A stretch of 64,000 nt of DNA from WHSW01 sp963740055 (GTDB taxonomy: Bacteria > Actinomycetota > Thermoleophilia > Solirubrobacterales > 70-9). Below, piece after piece: positions 43,862 to 52,415 of this stretch (its first letter is position 1; each line of letters begins with the position of its first letter). Both the position numbers and the translations under genes were made by a program. A model generated the notes under the pieces. The model searched no databases and had not been told where the DNA came from. It saw nothing but the letters and a program-made list of their open reading frames with translations. Location of the stretch: positions 620,001 to 684,000 of the forward strand of contig CAVUCL010000005.1 in NCBI GenBank assembly GCA_963740055.1, read 5' to 3'.

Positions 43862-44424
43862 ACGTCGAGGATTTCGTCTTCTTTGGCCTTCAGCAGGCCG
43901 TCGATCTCGGTCGTCGCCGCGTCGGTGCGCTTCTGCAGCTCGCTCTCGGCGCGGCGCTCGTCGTCCTCGCCGACCTCGCCCTCCTTCTTCAGCTCGCGCA
44001 GGTCGTGCATCACGTCGCGGCGGATGTTGCGGACCGCGACCTTCCCCTCCTCGGCGACGCCGTGGACGACCTTGACCATCTCGCGCCGGCGCTCCTCGTT
44101 CAGCTCCGGGATCTGGAGCCGGATCACGTTGCCGTCGTTGGACGGCGTCAGGCCGAGGTCCGACTCGAGGATCGACTTCTCGATCAGCCCGATCGAGTTC
44201 TTGTCGAACGGGGTCAGGGTCAGCAGGCGCGCGTCGGTGGCGGCGACCTGGGCGAGCTGCTTGATCGGCGTCAGCGCCCCGTAGTAGTCGACCTCGAGCC
44301 GGTCGAGCAGGTGCGGCGAGGCGCGCCCGGTGCGCACCGTTGCGAGCTCGTGGCGGCAAGCCTCGACGGACTTGTTCATCCGCTCCTTCGCGTCCGCCAG
44401 GAACTCGTTGGTCAGCTCGCTCAT
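43858..44424 (-). CDS. frr: Ribosome recycling factor
   Basis: 188 aa. ERMNKSVEACRHELATVRTGRA and LTPFDKNSIGLIEKSI are family landmarks; the C-terminal helix carries EVGEDDERRAESELQKRTD. Its ATG overlaps the pyrH stop as ATGA. Standard tsf-pyrH-frr-uppS-cdsA order. Confidence 0.95.
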   Translation of the reverse strand: MSELTNEFLADAKERMNKSVEACRHELATVRTGRASPHLLDRLEVDYYGALTPIKQLAQVAATDARLLTLTPFDKNSIGLIEKSILESDLGLTPSNDGNVIRLQIPELNEERRREMVKVVHGVAEEGKVAVRNIRRDVMHDLRELKKEGEVGEDDERRAESELQKRTDAATTEIDGLLKAKEDEILDV

Positions 44425-45155
44425 CCCGTAGGCGCGGGCGTTGAGACGATCGTCCCCACCCGCTCACCGGAGACGATCCTATCTATGTTGCGCTCGTCGG
44501 CCATGTTGAAGACGTGGATCGGCAGAGCGTTGTCCATGCAGAGCGAGAGCGCGGTCGAGTCCATCACCCGCAGGCTGCGCTCGATCGCCTCCATGTGGGT
44601 GATCTGGGGCAAAAAGCGCGCATCGGCGACCTGCGACGGATCGGCGTCGTAGACACCCTCGACCCCGTGCTTGGCCATCAGGATCGCCTCGGCGCGGATC
44701 TCGAGCGCGCGCAGCGCCGCCGCTGTGTCGGTGGTGAAGAACGGGTTCCCGGTGCCGGCGGCGAAGATCACCACCCGCCCCTTCTCCAGGTGGCGGATCG
44801 CCCGCCGGCGGATGTAGGGCTCGGCGACCTCGGTCACCGCGATCGCCGACTGCACCCGGGTGTACGTGCCGAGCTTCTCGAGCGCGTCCTGGAGCGTGAG
44901 CGCGTTGAGGACCGTCGCCAGCATGCCCATGTAGTCGGCGGTCGCCCGGTCCATCCCCTGCGCCGCCCCCTCGAGGCCGCGGTAGATGTTGCCGGCACCG
45001 ACGACCATCGCCGTCTCCACCCCGCGCTCTGTGACCTCGTGGACCTGGGTCGCGATCGTGCGCACGCGCTCGGGATCGGTGCCGTAGTTGAGCGAGCCCA
45101 TCAGGGCCTCGCCGGAGATCTTCAGCAGGACGCGTTTGAAGACGGGCTCGGCCAT
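44421..45155 (-). CDS. pyrH: UMP kinase
   Basis: 244 aa. KISGEALMG at the start, VVGAGNIYRG for phosphate binding and AAGTGNPFFTTDTAAALRA near the middle mark bacterial UMP kinase. Complete. Follows tsf after 10 nt. Confidence 0.95.
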   Translation of the reverse strand: MAEPVFKRVLLKISGEALMGSLNYGTDPERVRTIATQVHEVTERGVETAMVVGAGNIYRGLEGAAQGMDRATADYMGMLATVLNALTLQDALEKLGTYTRVQSAIAVTEVAEPYIRRRAIRHLEKGRVVIFAAGTGNPFFTTDTAAALRALEIRAEAILMAKHGVEGVYDADPSQVADARFLPQITHMEAIERSLRVMDSTALSLCMDNALPIHVFNMADERNIDRIVSGERVGTIVSTPAPTG

Positions 45156-45165
45156 CGGCGGCCCC

Positions 45166-45771
45166 CTACTCCTCGCCGACGGCGAAGCGGGCGAAGCGCG
45201 CGATGCGGATGTTCTCGCCGGTGTTCGCGGCGACCTCGGCGCGCATCTGATCGATCGTCTTGCCCTCGTAGCGGTCGGTGCGCACGTGCTCCTGCTCGAG
45301 CAGGACGACGTCCTTGGCCCACTTCTTCAGCTGCCCGTCGACGATCCGCTCGACCACCTCGGTGGGCTTGCCCTCCTCCTTCGCCTTCTCCTCGAACACG
45401 CGGCGCTCGGCGTCGCGCTCGTCGTCGGGGATCTCGTCGGCGGAGACGAACTGCGGGGCGAGCGCCGCGATGTGGATCGCGACCTCGCGCGCGAACTCCT
45501 GGAAGTCGTCGGTGCGAGCGACGAAGTCGGTCTCGCACTGGACCTCGACCAGGACGCCGACCTTTCCGCCGGCATGGATGTAGCTGGCGACGACGCCCTC
45601 GCCGGTCGCCTTGCCGGAGCGCTTCGCGGCCGACGCCTGACCCTTGACCCGCAGCACCTCGACCGCCTTGTCGAAGTCGCCGTCGGCCTCGGCGAGCGCG
45701 GCCTTGCAGTCCATCATCGCGGCGCCGGTGCGGTCGCGAAGCGCCTTCACGTCGGCGGCGGAGATCGCCAT
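45166..45771 (-). CDS. tsf: Elongation factor Ts
   Basis: 201 aa from ATG 45771. ALRDRTGAAMMDCKAAL is the N-terminal UBA-like helix, and VLVEVQCETDFVART is the EF-Tu contact motif. Short form without the long coiled coil of E. coli, usual in actinobacteria and related groups. The ATG shares a base with the rpsB stop (TGATG). Confidence 0.95.
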   Translation of the reverse strand: MAISAADVKALRDRTGAAMMDCKAALAEADGDFDKAVEVLRVKGQASAAKRSGKATGEGVVASYIHAGGKVGVLVEVQCETDFVARTDDFQEFAREVAIHIAALAPQFVSADEIPDDERDAERRVFEEKAKEEGKPTEVVERIVDGQLKKWAKDVVLLEQEHVRTDRYEGKTIDQMRAEVAANTGENIRIARFARFAVGEE

Positions 45772-46715
45772 CAACCGGCCTCCTTCGGCTGCTCGGGCTC
45801 GGGCGCCGGCGGAGCCTGTTGCTGCGGCGGCGACGGCTGCGCCGGCTGCTGAGAAGCCCCCTGCTGGGGCGGAGCCTGCCCCTGCGCCTGCTGCTGTTGC
45901 TGGGCGGCGGCCTTCGCAGCCGCCTCGGCCTCGCGGCGGGCCTTCTCCTCGGCGTCGCGGCGCGACTTCTCCTCGGCCTCGACCCGGCGACGCTCCTCCT
46001 CCTCGGCGCGGCGCTTGGCCTCGGCCTCGCGGTATGCGGTCGCCGAGTGCTCGATCCCCTCCCCGACCGTGCCGACCACCATCTCGCAGGAGCGCATCGA
46101 GTCGTCGTTGCCGGGGATCGGGAACGAGACCGCGACCGGGTCGACGTTCGAGTCGACCAGCCCGAGGATCGGGATCTGCAGGCGCTCGCACTCGCGCACC
46201 GCGATCGCCTCGGTCTTCAGGTCGATGATCAGCGCCGCCTGCGGCAGCCGCTTCATGTCGCGGACCCCGCCGAGGTTGTACTCGAGCTTCTCGAGCTCGG
46301 ACTCCATCGACATCCGCTCCTTGGTCGGCAGCAGGTCGAGCTGGCCGCCGTCCTTGAGCGAGTTGAGCTCGTGCAGGCGGTCGATCCGCGCCGAGATCGT
46401 CTGGAAGTTGGTCAGCAGGCCGCCGAGCCAGCGCTGGTTCACGTACGGCATCCCGCAGCGCTCGGCCCACGACTTGACCGAGTCGCGCGCCTGCTTCTTC
46501 GTGCCCACGAACAGCACCGAGCCGCCCTTGCCGGCGATCTCGGACGCGAACCGGCGCGCCTCCGCGAGCAGGTGCTCGGTCTGCAGCAGGTCGATGATGT
46601 GGATCCCGTCGCGCTCACCGTGGATGTAGCGGCGCATGCGCGGGTTCCAGCGCCGCGTCTGGTGGCCGAAGTGAAGCCCTGCCTGCAGCAGGTCCTTGAG
46701 TCCGGGCTCGGACAT
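45771..46715 (-). CDS. rpsB: Ribosomal protein S2 with long C-terminal extension
   Basis: 314 aa. The S2 core (LLQAGLHFGHQTRRWNPRM up to about 225) is normal. An extra tail of about 85 residues follows: a Glu/Arg/Lys-rich helix then a Gln/Pro/Ala-rich stretch. Typical S2 is 230-260 aa. The ribosome site AAAGGGAG lies 5 nt before the ATG. Head of the rpsB-tsf-pyrH-frr-uppS-cdsA run. Confidence 0.95.
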   Translation of the reverse strand: MSEPGLKDLLQAGLHFGHQTRRWNPRMRRYIHGERDGIHIIDLLQTEHLLAEARRFASEIAGKGGSVLFVGTKKQARDSVKSWAERCGMPYVNQRWLGGLLTNFQTISARIDRLHELNSLKDGGQLDLLPTKERMSMESELEKLEYNLGGVRDMKRLPQAALIIDLKTEAIAVRECERLQIPILGLVDSNVDPVAVSFPIPGNDDSMRSCEMVVGTVGEGIEHSATAYREAEAKRRAEEEERRRVEAEEKSRRDAEEKARREAEAAAKAAAQQQQQAQGQAPPQQGASQQPAQPSPPQQQAPPAPEPEQPKEAG

Positions 46716-46880
46716 CGATGCTCCCTTTGTCTCGTGGCTTTGAGCCCCGGGGGCGTTCGGGGACCCGGCGTTTTTTCGGTTGCGTGCCGGGCAGGGCCCC
46801 GTCCGTCGATCCCGAGGGGTCGGTTACTGGACGCCGGTCAGTGTAGAGATGCGCCTCGCCGCCGGCGTCGCGCGGGCGCC
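46716..46880 (-). other. Leader region of rpsB
   Basis: 165 nt between the RluD-like stop and rpsB. It has GC-rich inverted segments: CCGGG (46747-46751) with CCCGG (46764-46768), adjoining an A6 run on the minus strand, and a ribosome site at 46721-46727. No known S2 leader motif is recognised. Promoter not identified. Confidence 0.4.
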
Positions 46881-47552
46881 CTAGGCCCGCGCGCGCTCCA
46901 GCGCCGCCGCGAGGTCGGGCGGGAGCTCGGATTCGAAGCTCAGCCGCTCGCCGCCGAACGGATGCGCGAAGCCGATCCGGGCGCTGTGCAGGAACTGGCG
47001 CTCGAGCCCGTGGCGCCCGGCACTCCCGTAGCGAGGGTCGCCGGCGATCGGGAGCCCGATCGCGTCGAAATGGGCCCGGATCTGGTGCGTGCGCCCGGTC
47101 TCGAGCCGGGCCCGGACGAGCGTATCGGCCGGCAGCGCCTCGACCACCTCGAAATGGGTTCTCGCCGCGCGCGCGCCGCGGCCGCGCACGGCGCGCTTCT
47201 CGGGGGCGCGGTGGTCGCGGCCGAGCGGTGCGTCGATCGTGCCCGAGCGCGAGCGCGGCCGGCCCTCGACCAGGGCCAGGTACTCGCGCTCGACCCGGCG
47301 CTCCTTGATCATCGCCGAGAGCCTCCGGTGCGCCTCCGGCTCCCGCGCGACCAGCATCAGCCCCGAGGTATCGCGATCGAGCCGGTGGACGATCCCGGGA
47401 CGCTCGGGCTCGCCGCCCCCGAGCAGCTCGCCGAGCGCGTCGACGAGCGTCGGGCCGCGATGCCCCGGCGCCGCGTGGACGACCAGCCCGGCGGGCTTGT
47501 CGACGACCGCGAGGTGCTCGTCGACGTGCACGAGCCGCGGCTCGGCGCTCAC
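46881..47552 (-). CDS. RluD-family pseudouridine synthase, no S4 domain
   Basis: 223 aa from GTG 47552, overlapping the lspA stop as GTGA. IVHRLDRDTSGLMLVA holds the catalytic Asp; RLETGRTHQIRAHFDAIGLPIAGDPRYG is the second family motif. RluD/RluC enzymes normally begin with an S4 domain, which is absent here. The frame extends upstream over lspA but without a start. Target RNA unknown. Confidence 0.88.
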   Translation of the reverse strand: MSAEPRLVHVDEHLAVVDKPAGLVVHAAPGHRGPTLVDALGELLGGGEPERPGIVHRLDRDTSGLMLVAREPEAHRRLSAMIKERRVEREYLALVEGRPRSRSGTIDAPLGRDHRAPEKRAVRGRGARAARTHFEVVEALPADTLVRARLETGRTHQIRAHFDAIGLPIAGDPRYGSAGRHGLERQFLHSARIGFAHPFGGERLSFESELPPDLAAALERARA

Positions 47553-48028
47553 GGCGGCGATGGCTCCGGCTGCGACGGCGCCGCCAGCGCCGCGAGCACG
47601 ACCACGACCACCCCGGCGGTGATCGCGATGTCTGCGATGTTGAACGCCGGCCACAGCGGTGGGTCGAGGAAGTCGGTGACCTCGCCCTCGCGGATCCGGT
47701 CGACGAGGTTGCCGAGCGCCCCGCCGACCAGCAGCCCGACCCCGAGCCAGAGCCAGGGGCGCGCGAAGTCGAGCGCGAACCAGCACAGGACCAGCGCCAG
47801 CGCGACGGCCGTGATCGCGAGCACGAGCGCCTCGCTGCCCTCGTCGAGGAGCCCGAAGGCGATCCCGCTGTTGGTCACCCGCGAGAGGTCGAAGCCGAGC
47901 GCGATCTCGGTTCGCTCCCCGGGCGCCATCGACGCGATCACGGCGGCCTTCGCGGCCTGGTCGGCGGCGAGCACGCTCGCGCCGACGATCAGCATGCGCA
48001 CCCAGGCGCGCGTCCCGGAAGCGCTCAC
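47549..48028 (-). CDS. lspA: Lipoprotein signal peptidase (signal peptidase II)
   Basis: 159 aa, four membrane helices. Catalytic Asp residues in GNLVDRIREG and FNIADIAI. ADQAAKA near the start is the first conserved block. It would process lipoproteins such as the cyclophilin at 3 kb. Overlaps yggT by 4 nt. Confidence 0.93.
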   Translation of the reverse strand: MSASGTRAWVRMLIVGASVLAADQAAKAAVIASMAPGERTEIALGFDLSRVTNSGIAFGLLDEGSEALVLAITAVALALVLCWFALDFARPWLWLGVGLLVGGALGNLVDRIREGEVTDFLDPPLWPAFNIADIAITAGVVVVVLAALAAPSQPEPSPP

Positions 48029-48324
48029 CCGCGGATCAGGTCGACCGCGATCCCGCCGAGGATCGAGAGCGCGAGGATGGCGATGATCGGGCTGATGTCG
48101 AGCGGCCCGATTCGCGGGATGAAGCCGCGGAACACGTTCAGGTACGGGTTCGTGCTCTCCTCGATGAAGCCGGTCACCGCGCGCAGCGGGAGGTTGTAGG
48201 GGATCGGCCGGAACTGCTGCACCCAGGAGAGGACGACGTTGAGGATGATCAGCACCGTGTAGACGAACAGCAGCGCCGCCGCGTAGTCGGCCACGTCGCC
48301 GCGGGTGAGCGCGAGGACGCTCAT
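48025..48324 (-). CDS. YggT family membrane protein
   Basis: 99 aa with two hydrophobic segments. VLSWVQQFRPIPYN and STNPYLNVFRGFIPRIGPLDISPI are the family consensus. Role unclear, usually next to sepF. Overlaps proC by 4 nt. Confidence 0.88.
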   Translation of the reverse strand: MSVLALTRGDVADYAAALLFVYTVLIILNVVLSWVQQFRPIPYNLPLRAVTGFIEESTNPYLNVFRGFIPRIGPLDISPIIAILALSILGGIAVDLIRG

Positions 48325-49091
48325 CCGCGCATCCGCTCGAGCGAGGCGCCGACCGCGGCCCGCAGCCCGTCGGCGAAGCCCGCGTCGGCGAGTGCTCGCA
48401 GGCCGCTCTCGGTGCTGCCGCCCGGCGACGCGACCGCGGCGCGCACGGTCACCGGGTCGTAACGGCGCAGGAGCTCGACCGTGCCCGCGAACGACTCGAC
48501 CACCATCTCGTAGGCGAGCTCCGGCTCGAGTCCGTTCGCGGTCCCCGCCTCGGCCAGCGTCTGCACGACCACCGCGAGGTAGGCGGGCGAGCAGGCCATG
48601 ATCGCGGTCGCCGCGTCGATCATGTCGTCGGGGACCTCGACCAGGTGGGCGAGCTCGCCGAGCAGGCTCAGCAGCCGCGCTCCGAGCTCGCCGTCGACCG
48701 GCTCGAGCGGCGGGTGGCAGATGATCCCGCGCTGGATCTCGGCGGCCACGGTCGGCATCGTCCGCACGACCGGGATCTCGCCGAAGAGCTCGCGCAGGCT
48801 GGCGAGCGGCGTCGCGCCGAGCACCGAGACCACGGCCTGCGCCTCACCCTGGAGCATCTCGACCGCGCGCTCGAGACCGCTCGGCTTCATCGCCAGGATC
48901 ACCGCGTCGCTGCGCAGGGCGAGCTCGACCAGCGAGTCCACCGCCTCTCCCCCGGTCTCGGCGGCGAGCGCGGCCGCGCGACCGGAGCCGGCGTCGCAGA
49001 ACAGCATCTCCTCGGGCGCATGCTCGGCCCCGGCCCATCCGCGCGCCAGCGCCGTCGCCATGTTCCCCGCCCCTGCGAACCCGATCCTCAT
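48321..49091 (-). CDS. proC: Pyrroline-5-carboxylate reductase
   Basis: 256 aa from ATG 49091. Starts MRIGFAGAGNMATALARGW (Rossmann GxGxxG). The C-terminal AAVASPGGSTESGLRAL is the proline-synthesis signature. Last step of proline synthesis. Leaderless promoter just upstream. Confidence 0.93.
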   Translation of the reverse strand: MRIGFAGAGNMATALARGWAGAEHAPEEMLFCDAGSGRAAALAAETGGEAVDSLVELALRSDAVILAMKPSGLERAVEMLQGEAQAVVSVLGATPLASLRELFGEIPVVRTMPTVAAEIQRGIICHPPLEPVDGELGARLLSLLGELAHLVEVPDDMIDAATAIMACSPAYLAVVVQTLAEAGTANGLEPELAYEMVVESFAGTVELLRRYDPVTVRAAVASPGGSTESGLRALADAGFADGLRAAVGASLERMRG

Positions 49092-49098
49092 GGAAACC

Positions 49099-49104
49099 AG
49101 CCTA
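49099..49104 (-). promoter_or_regulatory. Putative -10 (TAGGCT) of proC, leaderless
   Basis: TAGGCT on the minus strand ends 7 nt before the ATG at 49091. The 172-nt gap to sepF also contains two copies of ATTAGCCACCC (plus strand, about 49103-49128). Confidence 0.45.
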
Positions 49105-49263
49105 TTAGCCACCCCGATTAGCCACCCGCCGGACCGGACGCGGAAGCACGAACAAAAGCCCGCGGCGTAGCCGGGGCAATTGATTCCAGCGAGAGCAGAG
49201 GATCCGGCGGGAGGTACTCCGGTTCGGCGGGGTGGGTGGTGACCCTCCGAGCTCCGTCCGCCG

Positions 49264-49806
49264 TTAGCTCTGGTTGAAGAAGCCCTTCTCGACCAGGCGG
49301 GCCTTCTCCTCGGCGGAGACCTCGACGTTGCGCGGGGTGAGCAGGAAGGTCTTCTCGGCGATCTTCTGCATCCCGCCGTCGAGGGCGTAGGTGAGCCCGG
49401 AGGCGAAGTCGATCAGGCGCTTGGCGAGCTCGCCGTCGGTGCGCTGAAGGTTGAGGATCACCGGGATCGCGTGCTTGAACCGGTCGGCGACCTCCTGGGC
49501 GTCGTTGAAGCTCGTCGGCGTTACCAGGTGAACCTGGACGTCGGCGCCGCCGTTGCCGACCGGATGCAGCCCGCGGGAGCGGCTCGGCCCGGGATCGTCG
49601 TCGGCGAAGATGTCGTCGATCTCGTCACGGGCGCGCCGGCGCTCCGAGATCCTGCTCACGGTCGCCGAGCCCCGCGGCGCGGCGGTCTCGTAGACCTGGC
49701 CGTGCGGGACCGTGTCGGGCTCGTAGATGTCGTGCTCGCGGTAGTCGGCGTCCTCGGCGAGGCCGAAGTAGACGAGCGCTCGGTTCCATGTGTCGCGAAG
49801 TGCCAT
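49264..49806 (-). CDS. sepF: Cell division protein SepF
   Basis: 180 aa. N-terminal amphipathic membrane-binding helix, a disordered linker, then the SepF core with FNDAQEVADRFKHAIPVILNL and RLIDFASGLTYALDGGMQKIAE, which binds FtsZ and forms the Z-ring anchor. Length is normal. Located between yggS and proC in the classic ylmD-ylmE-ylmF-ylmG neighbourhood. Confidence 0.94.
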   Translation of the reverse strand: MALRDTWNRALVYFGLAEDADYREHDIYEPDTVPHGQVYETAAPRGSATVSRISERRRARDEIDDIFADDDPGPSRSRGLHPVGNGGADVQVHLVTPTSFNDAQEVADRFKHAIPVILNLQRTDGELAKRLIDFASGLTYALDGGMQKIAEKTFLLTPRNVEVSAEEKARLVEKGFFNQS

Positions 49807-49871
49807 ACGGCTCGGGGTTTCGCTCCGTTTGCCGGGATTCCTTTACGGGCATTATGCCGTGCCGGCGCTGC

Positions 49872-50507
49872 TCAGCGGTACAGCGACGTGCCCAGGCGCA
49901 CGATCGTCGCCCCCTCCTCGGCCGCGACCTCCCAATCCTGGCTCGTTCCCATCGAGAGCCGCTCGAGGCCGTGCTCGGTGGCCAGCTCCGCGAGCCGGGC
50001 GAAGTACGGCCGGGAGGCCTCCTGGTCCTCGGTGTAGGGCGGCATCGTCATCAACCCGCCGACCCGCGCCGGGCAGCGCTCGATGAAGGCGCCGAGCCCC
50101 GCCGGGTCGACGCCGCCCTTCTCCGGCTCACCGGCGAGGTTGACCTCGACCAGGACCTCGGTCTCGGGGCCGGCGTGGCGCTCGAGCTGCTCGAGCACCG
50201 AGTCGGTGGCGACCGAGTGGATCAAGCGCACCAGCGGCAGGATCCGCTTCAGCTTGCGGCTCTGGATGTTGCCGATGAAGTCCCAGGCGAACAGATCGGC
50301 GTGCTCGGCGCGCTTCGCCTCCAGGTCCTGGAGGCGGTTCTCGCCGACGAGGGTGATCCCCGCCTCGGCGAGCACCCCGAGCTCGTCCGCGTCGACGTAC
50401 TTGGTCGCGGCGAGGATCTCGACCCCGGGCCCGCAGCGTTCGCGCACGCGCTCGAGGTTCCGGCGCACCACCGCCGCCTCGAGCCCGCGGATCGGCTCCG
50501 GGCTCAT
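49872..50507 (-). CDS. YggS family PLP homeostasis protein
   Basis: 211 aa from ATG 50507, overlapping pgeF as ATGA. EILAATKYVDADEL holds the PLP lysine; ENRLQDLEAK and FIGNIQSRKLKRIL follow, and LSMGTSQDWEVAAEEGATIVRLGTSLYR ends it. It keeps free pyridoxal phosphate in check. Length about 10% shorter than usual. Confidence 0.92.
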   Translation of the reverse strand: MSPEPIRGLEAAVVRRNLERVRERCGPGVEILAATKYVDADELGVLAEAGITLVGENRLQDLEAKRAEHADLFAWDFIGNIQSRKLKRILPLVRLIHSVATDSVLEQLERHAGPETEVLVEVNLAGEPEKGGVDPAGLGAFIERCPARVGGLMTMPPYTEDQEASRPYFARLAELATEHGLERLSMGTSQDWEVAAEEGATIVRLGTSLYR

Positions 50508-51235
50508 CCGGCCTCGATCCAGGCGCAGCCGGCCTGGCGGCCGGTCCGCCCCCCGTCGCGCCGGTGGGAGTAGAAGAGCTCGGGCTCGCAGCTCGTGCAC
50601 AGCTCCGCCGCCGCGACCTCGGCGACCCCGGCACGCTCGAGCTGCGCTCGCGCGACCGCGACCAGGTCGAGCATCCGCCCGTCGGCGACCTGCGGTCCGA
50701 GCTCGGCGAAGGCGCCCAGGACCTCGTCGCCGACCTCGTAGCAGCAGCGCCCGATCCCGGGCCCGATCGCCGCCGCGGTGGCGCCGACCTCCGCCGTGCC
50801 GCGGGCGAGGATCCCGGCGGCGAGACCGCGCCAGCCGCCGTGGACCATCGCCACGCCTCGCTCGCCGCGGAGGGCGATCGGGAGGCAGTCGGCGACCGTG
50901 ACCATCGCCGTCAGCGCCGGCTCGGCGGTGAGCTGGCCGTCCGCCTGCGGCGGCGGCAGGTCAGCGTCGCGCGGGCGCTCGGCGCGCGCGAGCTCGGTCC
51001 CGTGGACCTGGCGGCCGGAGAGCAGGCCGGTGGGGTCGCGGCCGAGCGCCGACGCCGCGCGGTCGCGGTTGCGCTCGACCAGCTCGGGATCGTCGTCGGT
51101 GTTGAGGCCCAGGTTGAGGCTCTCGAAGGCGCCCTCGCTCACCCCTCCCAGCCTCGTGGTGAACACCGCCCGGGCGCCGGGCAGCCTCGCCTCCAGCCAC
51201 CGCACGCCGCTCTGCTCGCGCCACTGCATCGGCAC
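50504..51235 (-). CDS. pgeF: PgeF/YlmD family purine nucleoside-laccase domain protein
   Basis: 243 aa. VHGTELA, TVADCLPIAL and MVHGGWRGLAAGI carry the His-Cys-His zinc site of this family, which can act on peptidoglycan dipeptides, phenols or purine nucleosides in different reports. Cofactor and substrate here unknown. 5 nt before the cca stop. Confidence 0.9.
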   Translation of the reverse strand: MPMQWREQSGVRWLEARLPGARAVFTTRLGGVSEGAFESLNLGLNTDDDPELVERNRDRAASALGRDPTGLLSGRQVHGTELARAERPRDADLPPPQADGQLTAEPALTAMVTVADCLPIALRGERGVAMVHGGWRGLAAGILARGTAEVGATAAAIGPGIGRCCYEVGDEVLGAFAELGPQVADGRMLDLVAVARAQLERAGVAEVAAAELCTSCEPELFYSHRRDGGRTGRQAGCAWIEAG

Positions 51236-51239
51236 AGGA

Positions 51240-52364
51240 TCAGCGATCCGAGCGCACGGCGTCGAGCGCGACCGCGAGCTCCTGCTCGCGCCCGTGCGCG
51301 TGGCCGTCGAGCTTCGCCCGCAGCGCCGCGGCGAGCCCGTGGCCGATCGCGGTGCCCTCCGGCACCCCGGCGGCGAGCAGGTCCCCGCCTCCGATCTCGA
51401 GCTCGACCCGGTTCCACTCGGTCAGAAAGCGATCGAGCCATTCGCCGCCGAGGGCCCGCGCGAGCGCGAGCTCGGTCATCGGGCGGCCGTGGGCGAAGGC
51501 GACCGCCTCCGACGGCGACGGCGGGCGCTCCTGCGCGAGCCCCTGTGCGCGCGCGACCACGGCGGGCTCGATCGCGGCAAGCACCGCCGACGAGCGCTCG
51601 ACCTCGTCGCCCCATGGCGGGCTCGCGACCAGCGCGGCGATCCGGTCGATCCGCTCGCCGGCTCCGGAGTCGAGCGCGAGCAGGCCCCAGCCGGCGAGCA
51701 GCTCGAACGCCGCCCGCGGATCGCGTTCGGCGGCGAGCTTCGCGTGCTCGGCGACAACCCGGTCGGCGGAGACCGTGGTCAGGTCGGCGGCGCGGATCTG
51801 GGCCAGGGTCGCGGGCTCGGGCTCGAGCCCCAGCCGCACCGCGTAGCGGGCGGCGCGCAGCGCCCGCGTCGGGTCGTCGGCGATCGAGCGCGGATGGAGG
51901 ACGCGCAGGAAACCGGCACGCAGGTCCGCGATCCCACCGAGCGGGTCGAGGGGCTCGCCCGGGCGCCGCAGGGCGACCGCGATCGCGTTGACGGAGAAGT
52001 CGCGGCGGGCGAGGTCGCCCTCGATCCCGGCCGGCTCGATCTCGGGCAGCGCTCCGGGCGCCGGGTAGGACTCGGTTCGGGCTCGGGCGACGTCGATCTC
52101 GCCGGCCGGAGTGCGGACGGTCGCGGTCGCGAACCGCTCGTGCTCGCGCAGCTCGCCGCCGAGCTCGCGCGCGAGCGCGAGCTGGTCGCCCTCGACCACG
52201 AGGTCGAGCTCCGCCCGGGTCTCGCCGATCAGGGCGTCGCGGACGGCACCGCCGACGAGGAACGCCTCGACGCCGGCGCGCTCGGCCGCGGCCAGCGCCG
52301 ACTCGAAGCCGGGCAGCGCAGCGATCCGGGCTCCGAGCCCGCCGATGTCGATCTCGCGTTCCAT
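51240..52364 (-). CDS. tRNA nucleotidyltransferase/poly(A) polymerase family
   Basis: 374 aa. N-terminal polymerase-beta-like domain: LVGGAVRDALIGETRAELDLVVEGD with the metal-binding Asp pair, ARTESYPAPGALPEI, RRDFSVNAIAV, and GGIADLRAGFLRVLHPRSIADDPTRALRAARYAVRLG. An all-helical C-domain follows. Activity could be CCA addition or A addition. Ribosome site GAAGGA. Confidence 0.9.
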   Translation of the reverse strand: MEREIDIGGLGARIAALPGFESALAAAERAGVEAFLVGGAVRDALIGETRAELDLVVEGDQLALARELGGELREHERFATATVRTPAGEIDVARARTESYPAPGALPEIEPAGIEGDLARRDFSVNAIAVALRRPGEPLDPLGGIADLRAGFLRVLHPRSIADDPTRALRAARYAVRLGLEPEPATLAQIRAADLTTVSADRVVAEHAKLAAERDPRAAFELLAGWGLLALDSGAGERIDRIAALVASPPWGDEVERSSAVLAAIEPAVVARAQGLAQERPPSPSEAVAFAHGRPMTELALARALGGEWLDRFLTEWNRVELEIGGGDLLAAGVPEGTAIGHGLAAALRAKLDGHAHGREQELAVALDAVRSDR

Positions 52365-52373
52365 CGAATCCTT

Positions 52374-52390
52374 CGCTCCCGGCGGGAGCG
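52374..52390. repeat. Palindrome between cca and the beta-propeller gene
   Basis: CGCTCCCG (52374-52381) and CGGGAGCG (52383-52390) form an 8-bp perfect inverted repeat around one base, in the 51-nt divergent gap. Possible operator. Confidence 0.35.
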
Positions 52391-52415
52391 TTCCCTACCA
52401 TGACGGCCCTCGCGG

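Noticed and set aside
46747..46776. Hairpin followed by T6 on the plus strand as a terminator
   Set aside because: The genes on both sides run on the minus strand, so nothing would end there.
45819..48086. 755-codon plus-strand frame
   Set aside because: Antisense shadow of rpsB, the RluD-like gene and lspA.
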